A stretch of DNA of 64,000 nt from contig NSKG01000003.1 of the NCBI GenBank assembly GCA_002287035.1, positions 124,001-188,000 of the forward strand, in the 5' to 3' direction. The DNA is from Pseudomonas sp. WN033 (GTDB lineage: Bacteria > Pseudomonadota > Gammaproteobacteria > Pseudomonadales > Pseudomonadaceae). This document shows positions 39,217-47,828 of the stretch, piece after piece. Below the pieces are notes generated by a model that was not told the origin of the DNA, did not search any database, and worked only from the letters and a program-made list of their open reading frames with translations. Every line of letters begins with the position of its first letter. Positions within the stretch are counted from its first letter, which is position 1. Position numbers and translations under genes: made by a program.

Positions 39217-39326
39217 AGCTGCATTGCCCCTCGTCTTTCCCGGACCGTCGATGGCCAAGGATGGCCATCGTCGAGCCCCATGGATGGCTTGTAGCGTGTC
39301 CGGGAAAGACGAGGGGCAGTGCGGCT
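39217..39326. repeat. Structured repeat, copy B (110 nt), inverted
   Basis: Same architecture as copy A, read on the other strand. Outer arms 39217-39245 and 39298-39326 pair over 29 positions (only G-T exceptions). The core at 39271-39296 is 25/26 identical to copy A. The inner hairpin CGATGGCCA / TGGCCATCG has a different sequence but the same 9-4-9 shape. Linker lengths (1 base and ACG) are the same. Confidence 0.85.
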
Positions 39327-39461
39327 AGATGCACAAAGGCGCAGAATCGGATCCACAAAGCTCGCCAAGCCTGAGGCGTGGCAGTTCGCCGCACCAGGCC
39401 TGATCTTTGCAATCAAATCCCGGTACAATGGCCGCTGATTCCGCAACTGGATACAGATCCC
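39327..39461 (+). promoter_or_regulatory. hemE upstream region
   Basis: Gap between the repeat pair and hemE. TACAAT at 39424-39429 is a good -10 element, about 33 bases before the hemE ATG, but no convincing -35 stands at 17 bases. Together with the terminator and the two repeats it accounts for the 497-base gap after gltD; I see no further gene there. Confidence 0.4.
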
Positions 39462-40544
39462 ATGACCGAACTCAAGAATGATCGCTTTCTGCGCGCCCTG
39501 CAGCGCCAACCCGTGGACGTGACCCCGGTCTGGATGATGCGGCAGGCTGGACGCTATCTGCCCGAGTATCGTGCATCGCGCGCTCGTGCTGGCGACTTCA
39601 TGGGGCTGTGCACCAATCCCGAGATGGCCTGCGAAGTCACCCTGCAGCCGCTTGAGCGCTACCCGCTGGACGCTGCGATCCTGTTCTCCGACATTCTCAC
39701 CATTCCCGACGCCATGGGCCTGGGGCTGTACTTCGAGACTGGCGAGGGTCCGCGCTTTCGCAAGCGTATCGACAGCGCCGCCGATATTGCCGCGCTGCCG
39801 ATTCCCGACCCCGAAAAGGATCTGGGCTATGTGATGAATGCCGTGCGCACCATCCGCCGTGAACTCAACGGGCGGGTACCGCTGATCGGCTTTTCCGGCA
39901 GCCCCTGGACTCTGGCCACCTACATGGTCGAGGGTGGCTCGTCGAAGGATTTTCGTAAGACCAAGGCCATGCTCTACAACGAGCCGGAAGCCATGCACCA
40001 GCTGCTCGGCAAGCTGGCCGATGCGGTGACCAGTTACCTCAATGGCCAGATCCTGGCTGGCGCCCAGGCGGTACAGATCTTCGATACCTGGGGTGGCAAC
40101 CTGTCGGCCGATGCCTACCAGAAGTTCTCGCTGGCCTATATGCGCAAGATCGTATCCGGACTGATTCGTGAGCACGATGGTCGCAAGGTGCCGGTGATTT
40201 TGTTTACCAAGAATGGCGGTCTGTGGCTGGAAAGTATTGCCGAGTCCGGCGCCGACGCGCTGGGCCTGGACTGGACCATGGATATCGGCGTGGCCCGTTC
40301 GCGGGTTGGTGCCAAGGTAGCCTTGCAGGGCAACATGGACCCGGCGGTGCTGTACGCCAGTCCGGATGCTATCCGCGCCGAAGTCGGGCGGATTCTGGCC
40401 AGTTACGGCAAGGGCAGTGGCCATGTTTTCAACCTCGGCCACGGGATTACTCCCGAGGTCGACCCAGCCCACGCCGGGGCCTTTATCGAGGCGGTACACG
40501 AATTGTCAGCGAAATATCATGATCCCTCTGCCATAGTGGTCTGA
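39462..40544 (+). CDS. hemE: Uroporphyrinogen decarboxylase
   Basis: Cytosolic haem-pathway enzyme of 360 residues removing four carboxyl groups from uroporphyrinogen III. Substrate-binding motifs [16 protein letters not shown] near the N-terminus, [12 protein letters not shown] (catalytic Asp), [16 protein letters not shown] and [13 protein letters not shown] near the C-terminus are complete. The ATG at 39462 matches the family N-terminus (NDRFLRAL). Confidence 0.97.
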   Translation: MTELKNDRFLRALQRQPVDVTPVWMMRQAGRYLPEYRASRARAGDFMGLCTNPEMACEVTLQPLERYPLDAAILFSDILTIPDAMGLGLYFETGEGPRFRKRIDSAADIAALPIPDPEKDLGYVMNAVRTIRRELNGRVPLIGFSGSPWTLATYMVEGGSSKDFRKTKAMLYNEPEAMHQLLGKLADAVTSYLNGQILAGAQAVQIFDTWGGNLSADAYQKFSLAYMRKIVSGLIREHDGRKVPVILFTKNGGLWLESIAESGADALGLDWTMDIGVARSRVGAKVALQGNMDPAVLYASPDAIRAEVGRILASYGKGSGHVFNLGHGITPEVDPAHAGAFIEAVHELSAKYHDPSAIVV

Positions 40545-40575
40545 GGTTAGGCGCGGGTTGCAAGGAGAGACGGCT

Positions 40576-41346
40576 ATGCGGCGAGTGGTATTCAATCAGA
40601 AGGGCGGGGTGGGCAAGTCGAGCATTGCCTGCAATCTGGCGGCCGTGAGTGCGGCGGCCGGCTACAAGACCCTGGTGGTCGATCTCGATCCGCAGGCCAA
40701 TTCTAGTCATTACCTGCTGGGTGATGGGTTGGCTAATGTGGATCATACCTTGGCCGATTTCTTTGCCGAGACTCTGTCGGCCAGCCTGTTCAGCAAGAAG
40801 GCCGAGCAGTTCGTCAGTGAAACGCCGTTCGAGAACCTCTGGTTGATGCCGGCCAGCGCCGAGCTGGCCGAGCTGCAGCATAAGCTGGAGTCACGCTACA
40901 AGATCCAGAAGCTGCGCAAGCTGCTCAAGGATCTCAAGGGTAGCTATGAGCGGATCTACATTGATACCGCTCCGGCTTTCAATTTCTACACCATTTCGGC
41001 TCTGATTGCGGCCGATCGTTGCCTGATTCCCTTCGACTGCGATGCCTTCTCGCGTCAGGCACTGTATGGCCTGCTCCGCGAACTGGAGGACATTCGCGAG
41101 GAGCACAACGACGAGCTGGAAGTGGAAGGTATCGTGGTCAACCAGTTTCAGCCGCGGGCGACCCTGCCTCAGCAGATGATCGACGAACTGGTCGCCGAAG
41201 GGTTGCCGGTACTGCCGGTACATCTGCCCAGTTCCGTGCGTATGCGTGAATCACACCAGGCCAGCACGCCGCTGATCTTTCTCGATGGGCGGCACAAGCT
41301 GACCCAGCAATTCATCAATTTGCACGATCATCTGGAAAGCCGCTGA
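40576..41346 (+). CDS. Orphan ParA-family ATPase
   Basis: MinD/ParA-type ATPase of 256 residues: deviant Walker A KGGVGKSS at residues 9-16, [10 protein letters not shown] switch I, and IYIDTAPAF Walker B. No ParB or centromere-like repeats are nearby, so it is not a normal partition system; it resembles the chromosomal orphan ParA found after hemE in Pseudomonas. The ATG at 40576 has AAGGAGAG upstream. Cargo unknown. Confidence 0.85.
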   Translation: MRRVVFNQKGGVGKSSIACNLAAVSAAAGYKTLVVDLDPQANSSHYLLGDGLANVDHTLADFFAETLSASLFSKKAEQFVSETPFENLWLMPASAELAELQHKLESRYKIQKLRKLLKDLKGSYERIYIDTAPAFNFYTISALIAADRCLIPFDCDAFSRQALYGLLRELEDIREEHNDELEVEGIVVNQFQPRATLPQQMIDELVAEGLPVLPVHLPSSVRMRESHQASTPLIFLDGRHKLTQQFINLHDHLESR

Positions 41347-41359
41347 GTCTACTCAGCGG
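41340..41359. terminator. Hairpin spanning two convergent stop codons
   Basis: CCGCTGAGT / ACTCAGCGG, 9 bp with a 2-base loop. It contains the stop codons of both the ParA-like gene and the convergent Usp gene, which are only 6 bases apart. No T tract. Confidence 0.5.
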
Positions 41360-42186
41360 GCCACCAGCACATCGCAGGGCGGTTGGCGCAGCAGCTCCAC
41401 CGCCAGGCTTCCAAGCAACGCGTCGCCAAGGCCGCTACGGCTATGCCCGCCCAGAGCGATAAAGTCTGGTTGCAGCAACGCGACCGCTTTCTGCAAGGTG
41501 TCCAGAACCCCACCTGACTCGATCAGCAGCTCGACCTGGGGCCGGGCAATACCCAGCATATCCAGGGTGCTCATCTCATCTTCAAGCAGATAGCTCAGGG
41601 TTTCGCGCTGCTCTTCGTGGAAGCGGTCCCGGGCGGCCTGGCCGGCCAGCCGCAGGCCGAGCGGAGGTTGGCAGATATGCAGGGCGTGCAGTTGGCCACC
41701 CTGCAGTAGCTTGGCGGCGGCCCTGAGCGCGGCACTGGCACAGGCGGAAAAGTCTAGCGCCATCAGTGCCTGACGATAGTCACCGCTTTCCCGGGCAACC
41801 AGCAGTACCGGTGCGGCGGCCAAGCGACTGACCCGCTCCAGGTTGGTGCCGATAAACAGTTCAGGCTGGGTCTGGTGGTGCTGGCCCATGACGATCAGTT
41901 GCGCGTCCTGCTCGGCGGCGACCCGCAGAATCGTATCGGTGATCCGCCCGGGCAGAACCTGCAGTTCAATCTGTAATGGCTGGCCGGCCTGACACAGAGT
42001 GACCTGCGCGCCCAGCAAGTCGCGCGCCTGCTGGCACAGTTGGTCACGGGCCATCAGCGGCAACTGATCGTCGACCGTGTGCAGAACCGTGAGCGGTACC
42101 TGTAGCCGCTGAGCCAGTTGGCAGGCCCGCTTGAGGGCGAGCTCGGCATTGGCACTGAGGTCGCTGGCAATCAGAATTGGTGACAT
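41353..42186 (-). CDS. Tandem universal stress protein
   Basis: Protein of 277 residues made of two Usp domains (about 1-130 and 135-277). The second has the ATP-binding pattern GGHSRSGLGDALLGSLAVELL; the first has a weaker GQHHQTQPELFIGTNLERV. AGGAGG stands before the ATG at 42186. In Pseudomonas several tandem Usp genes support anaerobic survival under ANR control, and an ANR-like site lies upstream here. Confidence 0.88.
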   Translation of the reverse strand: MSPILIASDLSANAELALKRACQLAQRLQVPLTVLHTVDDQLPLMARDQLCQQARDLLGAQVTLCQAGQPLQIELQVLPGRITDTILRVAAEQDAQLIVMGQHHQTQPELFIGTNLERVSRLAAAPVLLVARESGDYRQALMALDFSACASAALRAAAKLLQGGQLHALHICQPPLGLRLAGQAARDRFHEEQRETLSYLLEDEMSTLDMLGIARPQVELLIESGGVLDTLQKAVALLQPDFIALGGHSRSGLGDALLGSLAVELLRQPPCDVLVAR

Positions 42187-42217
42187 CACTGTCCTCCTGA
42201 GCGGATAAATTTGCCTC

Positions 42218-42259
42218 ACTATGCGCCGCTTTTGCGGCAGGAATATTGATACAGGGCAA
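42218..42259 (-). promoter_or_regulatory. ANR-type promoter of the usp gene
   Basis: TTGATacagGGCAA (42246-42259, as read on the plus strand) is one base off TTGAT-N4-GTCAA. On the minus strand CATAGT (42218-42223) stands 32 bases from its centre, exactly the spacing of a class II FNR/ANR promoter (box at -41.5). The leader would be about 25 bases and holds AGGAGG. Confidence 0.6.
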
Positions 42260-42327
42260 GTGCATGGTGTCAGTCTGCGTGGCATGCTGGACTACACACC
42301 CAGCAACCAGTGAAAGGAAGCCTAACA

Positions 42328-43605
42328 ATGAAGCTTGAAACTCTGGCGATTCATGCCGGTTACAGCCCTGACCCCACCACCAAGGCGGTCGCCGTCCCTA
42401 TTTTTCAGACCACCTCCTATGCCTTCGACAACACCCAGCATGGCGCAGATCTGTTCGATCTCAAGGTTCCGGGCAATATTTATTCGCGGATCATGAACCC
42501 GACCAACGACGTACTGGAACAACGCATCACCGCGCTGGAGGGGGGCGTTGGCGCATTGGCGGTAGCTTCCGGGATGGCGGCAATCACCTATGCGATTCAG
42601 ACGCTGGCCGAGGTGGGCGACAATATCGTCTCAGTAGCCAAGCTTTATGGCGGTACCTACAACCTGTTTGCCCATACCTTGCCGCGGCAGGGCATAGAAG
42701 TGCGTTTTGCCGCTCATAATGATATTGCCGCCCTGGAAAGCCTGATCGATGAGCGGACCAAGGCGGTGTTCTGCGAGTCGATCGGCAACCCGGCGGGCAA
42801 CATTATCGATCTGCAGGCGCTGGCCGATGCCGCCCACCGCCATGGCGTGCCGCTGATCGTCGACAACACCGTAGCCTCACCGGTGCTGTGCCGGCCGTTC
42901 GAGCATGGCGCCGATATTGTGGTGCACTCGTTGACCAAATACATTGGCGGCCACGGCACCAGCATCGGCGGGATTGTGGTTGATGGCGGTAAATTTCCCT
43001 GGGCGACCAATGCCGAGCGTTTCCCGCTGCTCAATACCCCGGATCCGTCCTACCACGGGGTGACCTATACCGAGGCATTTGGGCCGGCAGCCTTTATTGG
43101 CCGCTGCCGGGTGGTACCACTGCGCAACATGGGCGCGGCGCTGTCACCGTTCAACGCTTTTTTGATTCTGCAGGGCTTGGAAACCCTGGCGCTGCGCATG
43201 GAGCGTCATTGTCAGAACGCCCAGCGGGTGGCCGAATTTCTCAAGGGGCATCCGCAGGTCAGTTGGGTGCAGTACGCCGGGTTGCCGGATCATCCTGAAC
43301 ATGCGCTGGCGCAGCGCTATCTGGGCGGAACGCCGGCCTCCATCTTGTCGTTCGGTATCAAGGGGGGGCAGGAGGCCGGTGCACGGTTTATCGATGCGCT
43401 GCAACTGATCGTGCGGCTGGTGAATATCGGTGATGCCAAGTCACTGGCCTGCCACCCGGCCACCACCACTCACCGTCAGCTCAATGACGAAGAGTTGAAA
43501 AAGGCCGGGGTCAGTCGCGATATGGTGCGGTTGTCGATCGGGATTGAGCATATCGACGATATTCTCGCTGATCTTGAACAGGCGCTAGGCGCGGCCCAAA
43601 GCTGA
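42328..43605 (+). CDS. metY: O-acetylhomoserine sulfhydrylase
   Basis: PLP enzyme of 425 residues that makes homocysteine from O-acetyl- (or O-succinyl-) homoserine and sulfide. The PLP lysine is Lys204 in [27 protein letters not shown], the cofactor-stacking [10 protein letters not shown] segment and VDNTVASP are typical of the MetY branch, which is longer than MetB/MetZ. AAAGGAAG precedes the ATG. Position next to the Usp and orphan ParA genes matches the Pseudomonas order. Confidence 0.93.
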   Translation: MKLETLAIHAGYSPDPTTKAVAVPIFQTTSYAFDNTQHGADLFDLKVPGNIYSRIMNPTNDVLEQRITALEGGVGALAVASGMAAITYAIQTLAEVGDNIVSVAKLYGGTYNLFAHTLPRQGIEVRFAAHNDIAALESLIDERTKAVFCESIGNPAGNIIDLQALADAAHRHGVPLIVDNTVASPVLCRPFEHGADIVVHSLTKYIGGHGTSIGGIVVDGGKFPWATNAERFPLLNTPDPSYHGVTYTEAFGPAAFIGRCRVVPLRNMGAALSPFNAFLILQGLETLALRMERHCQNAQRVAEFLKGHPQVSWVQYAGLPDHPEHALAQRYLGGTPASILSFGIKGGQEAGARFIDALQLIVRLVNIGDAKSLACHPATTTHRQLNDEELKKAGVSRDMVRLSIGIEHIDDILADLEQALGAAQS

Positions 43606-43617
43606 GTCTGAGCCCAT

Positions 43618-43643
43618 TGTTCCCGGCTATCAGGCCGGGAACA
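43618..43643. terminator. Bidirectional terminator between metY and transporter
   Basis: TGTTCCCGGC / GCCGGGAACA, perfect 10 bp with a 6-base loop, between convergent genes. The transporter stop codon lies in the loop. Confidence 0.7.
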
Positions 43644-45426
43644 GAGGCCAGATCAGTGGGATTACCAGGGTGGCGGTGGCCCACATGATCAGGTTGAGCG
43701 GTACGCCGATGCGCAGGAAGTCGCTGAAGCGGTAGCCACCGGCACTGTAGACGAAGGTGTTGGTCTGATAGCCGATCGGGGTGGCGAAGCTGGCGCTGGC
43801 GGCAAACATTACCGCGACCACGAACGGACGGGGATCGGCGCCCAGTTGCTGGGCCACGCCGATGGCGATGGGCGTCAGCAGTACCGCCACCGCATTGTTG
43901 CTGACCAGTTCGGTCAACACCGAAGTCAGCAGGTAGATGAACGACAGCATGAACAGCGGCCCAAGCAGCGGCGACAGGCCCATGACCTGGCCAACGATAC
44001 CGTCGACCAGGCCAACCTTGTTCATCGCGATACTGAACGCCAGCATGCCGAAGATGATGGTCAGGATCCGCCAGTCGATCGACTTGTAGGCATCCTCGGT
44101 GTCCAGACAGCCGGTGGCCACCACCACGGCGGCGGCGATCATCGCCAGGCCTTCGATGGGCATCACCTTGAGCGCTGCCAGCAGCATCACCGCAACAATC
44201 GCGGCAATCGCAATCGGTGCCTTGTCGCGCCGATAGGCGCGTTCCTGCACGGTGTTGAGGCTGATCAGCTCGCCATTGTCGGCGAATTTCTTGATTTGCG
44301 CCGGGGTGCCTTCGACCAGCATCACATCGCCGAACTGCAGCTGAAAATCGTCGAGGTTGTCCTCGATGTTTTCGTTGTGGCGGTGGATCGCCAGTACGTG
44401 GATGCCATAGCGGGCAGTCAGGTTGAGGTCTCGCATTGGCCGGTGGCTATAGCGTGAGTTGCGCCCGACAATCGCTTCGGCCAGGATCACATCGCGGGTC
44501 GAAATGGTCTCGAAATCGGCGATCTGCTCACGGTTGAAGGCCAGCACGCCGCTCTGACGCAACTCGACGAAGTTGCGCATGTTGGCGTGCAGCACCAGCC
44601 GGTCGCCGGCGCTGAGCACCGTAGTATTGACCGGAGTGGTCAGTTCTTCATCGCCACGGAAAATCTTCAGCACCTGAATGCCGCTGTTGCCGTTGAGGCT
44701 GGCGTCGGCGATGGTCTTGCCGATTACCGACGAATCATGCGGCACCAGCAGTTCGGTCATGAATGGCCGGCTCTGGTCCGGGCGCAACTGCTTGGACAGG
44801 CTCTCGCGAGCCGGCAGCAGGCGCTGGCCGACCAGCAGGATAAAGGTTATGCCGATCACCGCCATGATCAGCCCCGGTAGGGTGATTTCAAACATGCCGA
44901 ACGGCTCCAGACCGTTGGCCCGGGCCACGCCATCGACCAGGATGTTGGTCGAGGTGCCGATCATGGTCATGGTGCCGCCGAGAATGGTGGCGTAGGACAA
45001 CGGGATCAGCATCTTCGACGGCTTGGTGCCAACTTGGGTGGCTAGGGCAATGGCCACCGGGGTCAGAATGGCGACCACCGGAGTGTTGTTGATGAAGGTC
45101 GACAGCAGCCCGGCGGTTAGCATCAGGCTGAACAGGGTGCGCCAGGGGCTGCCGCCACCCATCCGTGACAACCAGTTGCCGAGTGACTCGACACAGCCGG
45201 TGCGTTCCAGTGCTGCTGACAGAATGAACAGACAAGCAATGGTGATCGGTGCGCTGTTGGACAACACGCCAAGGACCTCGGCCGGGGTCAGCAATTGACT
45301 GACCAGCAGCACCGCCACGGCAATGCCGACTACCACGTCGGGGCTGAACTTCTCCCGGGCGAAGGCGTAGAACACCCAGCCCAGCAGGGCGGCGACGCCG
45401 ATCATTGGCAAGGAGTCCCAGCTCAT
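43630..45426 (-). CDS. SLC13-family transporter with two RCK-C domains
   Basis: Membrane transporter of 598 residues. N-terminal helices (about 1-205) with [18 protein letters not shown] and [15 protein letters not shown], a cytoplasmic insert with two TrkA-C/RCK-C domains (about 210-390), and a C-terminal half with [19 protein letters not shown] and [19 protein letters not shown]. The two SNT-like motifs are typical of SLC13/DASS carriers; family members move dicarboxylates or sulfate. ATG 45426 is chosen, with AGG upstream. Sulfate is possible given the neighbouring metY, but unproven. Confidence 0.85.
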   Translation of the reverse strand: MSWDSLPMIGVAALLGWVFYAFAREKFSPDVVVGIAVAVLLVSQLLTPAEVLGVLSNSAPITIACLFILSAALERTGCVESLGNWLSRMGGGSPWRTLFSLMLTAGLLSTFINNTPVVAILTPVAIALATQVGTKPSKMLIPLSYATILGGTMTMIGTSTNILVDGVARANGLEPFGMFEITLPGLIMAVIGITFILLVGQRLLPARESLSKQLRPDQSRPFMTELLVPHDSSVIGKTIADASLNGNSGIQVLKIFRGDEELTTPVNTTVLSAGDRLVLHANMRNFVELRQSGVLAFNREQIADFETISTRDVILAEAIVGRNSRYSHRPMRDLNLTARYGIHVLAIHRHNENIEDNLDDFQLQFGDVMLVEGTPAQIKKFADNGELISLNTVQERAYRRDKAPIAIAAIVAVMLLAALKVMPIEGLAMIAAAVVVATGCLDTEDAYKSIDWRILTIIFGMLAFSIAMNKVGLVDGIVGQVMGLSPLLGPLFMLSFIYLLTSVLTELVSNNAVAVLLTPIAIGVAQQLGADPRPFVVAVMFAASASFATPIGYQTNTFVYSAGGYRFSDFLRIGVPLNLIMWATATLVIPLIWPLFPA

Positions 45427-45784
45427 TGGCAACCTGAATCTCGTGTGAGGTATCGGCCCCGGACAAAGGAGCCAGCAATGGGCGCCAGATTAAACAGGCC
45501 GCTTAGTCTTGTCCAAGTCCAAAAACTGATTTTATATGCTTTATTGGAATATATAAGCATTGGTTACATTTCGCCCCGTGTTCGCGGGCCCGGCTGCATC
45601 GGCCATACCCTATAGTCAAGATAAGGATTGTCGGTCATGGCGCCTGCCTTATGGGCTTGTATCAGGGCTTTTAATCGGGAGTCTTGGCGCTTGACCCTGC
45701 GGGATGCCTGGTCGTAGTGTTCAAACGCTTGTATGAATCTAGGGTGGCGGGTATGGTCCGCGCCGCCTGTTGGGAGACCTGAAA
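45427..45784. promoter_or_regulatory. Divergent intergenic region: SLC13 transporter / fadE
   Basis: A 358-base gap without a gene. It holds an AT-rich block with an imperfect inverted repeat, TGCTTTATTGGAATATATAA followed by GCA (45537-45559), which could serve the transporter, and TTGACC at 45691 as a possible -35 for the dehydrogenase with a poor -10 (TAGTGT). Confidence 0.45.
45722..45735. promoter_or_regulatory. PsrA-like box upstream of fadE
   Basis: CAAACgcttGTATG matches the PsrA operator form (C/G)AAAC-N2-4-GTTT(G/C) with one mismatch, 49 bases before the dehydrogenase start. PsrA is the long-chain-fatty-acid-responsive regulator of beta-oxidation genes in Pseudomonas. Confidence 0.45.
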
Positions 45785-47575
45785 ATGCCTGAATATAAAG
45801 CCCCCTTGCGTGACATGCGCTTCGTCATGGATGAAGTGTTCGACTTCGCTGCCGGTTATGAAGCCTTTGGTCTGGACGAGGTGTCGCCTGATCTGGTTGG
45901 CGCGATTCTTGAGGAAGGCGCCAAGTTCGCTGGTGAAGTGCTGGCACCCCTGAATCGGACTGGCGATGAGGAAGGTTGTCACATCGACAATGGCGTGGTG
46001 ACTACGCCCAAGGGCTTCAAGGAAGCCTATCAGCAGTACGTCGACAACGGCTGGGGTTCGATGACCGGGCCGACCGAGTATGGCGGCCAGGGCCTGCCGG
46101 CTTCACTGGGTCTGGTGATTAACGAGATGATCGCCTCGGCCAACTATGCCTGGAGCATGTATCCGGGTCTGTCGCATGGCTGCGCCGCGGCGATTCGCGC
46201 GCATGGTACTCAGGAGCAGAAAGACCTGTACCTGAGCAAGCTGACCCCCGGCACCTGGACCGGCACCATGTGCCTGACCGAGCCGCACTGCGGTACCGAC
46301 CTGGGGTTGATCAAGACCCGCGCGGTCCCCCAGGCCGATGGCTCTTACAAGATCACCGGTACCAAAATCTTCATTTCCTGTGGCGAGCATGATATGGCCG
46401 AGAACATCGTCCATCTGGTACTGGCCAAGTTGCCAGACGCGCCAGCCGGGACCAAAGGCATCTCGCTGTTCATCGTGCCCAAGTTCCTGCCCGACGCCAA
46501 TGGCGAGAGCGGTGAGCGCAACAGCCTGGTCTGTGGTTCGATCGAGCACAAGATGGGGATCAAGGCGTCGGCGACCTGCGTGATGAACTTCGACGATGCC
46601 ACCGGTTTCCTGATCGGCGACATCAACAAGGGCCTGAACTGCATGTTCACCATGATGAACCATGCGCGTCTGGGTACCGGTATGCAGGGTCTGTGTCATG
46701 GTGAAGCGTCCTATCAGAGCGCTGTCACCTATGCCAAGGATCGTCTGCAGATGCGTTCGCTGTCTGGTCCGGCTGCGCCGGAGAAGCCCGCTGACCCGAT
46801 CATCGTACACCCCGATGTACGGCGCATGCTGCTAACCATGAAGGCCTTCAACGAAGGCAATCGGGCGCTGGCTTATTACACCGCACAGTTGCTGGACAAG
46901 GCTCACTATTCCAAGGACGAGGCTGAACGTGCCGATGCCGAAAGCCAGTTGGCGTTCCTGACGCCGATCTGCAAGGCGTTCATGACCGAGACCGGCCTGG
47001 AAGCCACCATCCTCGGCCAGCAGGTGTTCGGCGGGCATGGCTACATTCGCGAATGGGGTCAGGAGCAGCAGGTGCGTGATTGCCGCATTGCCGGCATCTA
47101 TGAAGGCACCAACGGTATCCAGGCGCTGGACCTGCTGGGTCGTAAGGTGCTCGGCAGTCAGGGCAAGCTGCTGATGGCCTTCACCAAACAGGTGCACAAG
47201 TTCTGTCAGGCCAATGAAGGTCACGCCAAGCTGGGCGGTTACGTCAAACAGCTCAACGGGCTGAATGCCCAATGGGGTGAACTGACCACCAAGATCGGCA
47301 TGAAGGCTATGCAGAATCGCGAAGAAGTCGGTGCGGCTTCGATGGACTTTCTGATGTTCTCAGGTTACGTCACCCTGGCGTTCTTCTGGCTGAAGATGGC
47401 TGTGGCAGCCCAGCAGCAATTGGATGCCGGCAGCACTGAAGCGGCCTTCTATGAAACCAAGCTGGTGACCCAGGAGTTCTACTTCAAGCGTCTGCTGCCG
47501 CGCGCCTCGGCCCATAAAGAGGCTCTGGAGGCCGGTGCCGATTCGCTGATGAAGCTGAGCGCCGAGCAGTTCTAA
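45785..47575 (+). CDS. Long acyl-CoA dehydrogenase, FadE type (first paralogue)
   Basis: Acyl-CoA dehydrogenase of 596 residues for the first step of fatty acid beta-oxidation. Core motifs: MCLTEPHCGTDLGLIKTRA (flavin-facing), TKIFISCGEHDM, GQQVFGGHGYIREWGQEQQVRDCRIAGIYEGTNG written here as two parts, GQQVFGGHGYIREW and IAGIYEGTNGIQALDL, the latter with the catalytic Glu. A C-terminal extension of about 150 residues distinguishes this class from 380-residue enzymes. It resembles the P. aeruginosa FadE1/FadE2 pair. Start at 45785 has GGGAG upstream. Confidence 0.92.
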   Translation: MPEYKAPLRDMRFVMDEVFDFAAGYEAFGLDEVSPDLVGAILEEGAKFAGEVLAPLNRTGDEEGCHIDNGVVTTPKGFKEAYQQYVDNGWGSMTGPTEYGGQGLPASLGLVINEMIASANYAWSMYPGLSHGCAAAIRAHGTQEQKDLYLSKLTPGTWTGTMCLTEPHCGTDLGLIKTRAVPQADGSYKITGTKIFISCGEHDMAENIVHLVLAKLPDAPAGTKGISLFIVPKFLPDANGESGERNSLVCGSIEHKMGIKASATCVMNFDDATGFLIGDINKGLNCMFTMMNHARLGTGMQGLCHGEASYQSAVTYAKDRLQMRSLSGPAAPEKPADPIIVHPDVRRMLLTMKAFNEGNRALAYYTAQLLDKAHYSKDEAERADAESQLAFLTPICKAFMTETGLEATILGQQVFGGHGYIREWGQEQQVRDCRIAGIYEGTNGIQALDLLGRKVLGSQGKLLMAFTKQVHKFCQANEGHAKLGGYVKQLNGLNAQWGELTTKIGMKAMQNREEVGAASMDFLMFSGYVTLAFFWLKMAVAAQQQLDAGSTEAAFYETKLVTQEFYFKRLLPRASAHKEALEAGADSLMKLSAEQF

Positions 47576-47614
47576 GCCCAGGCGCATAATCTGCGCGCAA
47601 GCTCATGCGGTAAT

Positions 47615-47646
47615 GCACAACCCCGGGCCTTGGTTCGGGGTTGTGC
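47615..47646 (+). terminator. Terminator between the two fadE genes
   Basis: GCACAACCCCG / CGGGGTTGTGC, 11-bp perfect stem with a 10-base loop, followed by GTTT. It shows the two paralogues are transcribed separately. Confidence 0.7.
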
Positions 47647-47707
47647 GTTTCTGGCACAGAGCTGCTCAGGATATAGCTGTGATGGATTTTGAGACAGAAG
47701 CGATTTT

Positions 47708-47739
47708 TATATGACCAGAAAAAGCAAAAAAGTCATATA
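47708..47739. promoter_or_regulatory. Inverted repeat upstream of the second fadE
   Basis: TATATGAC, 16 A-rich bases, GTCATATA. Arms are perfect and their centres are 24 bases apart. It precedes a TACAAT (47770-47775) that could be the -10 of the second dehydrogenase. Possible operator; regulator unknown. Confidence 0.45.
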
Positions 47740-47828
47740 GGGACGCTATCGGTCCTTTTGTTTGCGCGATACAATCGCCGGATGCTCCCGGTATGGTCCG
47801 GGCACGTTTTTGCAAGAGGAGTCGTCCC

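Noticed and set aside
39001..39461. Short frames in the gltD-hemE gap as small proteins
   Set aside because: They run through the two palindromic repeats in several frames on both strands, lack ribosome sites and reflect the inverted sequence.
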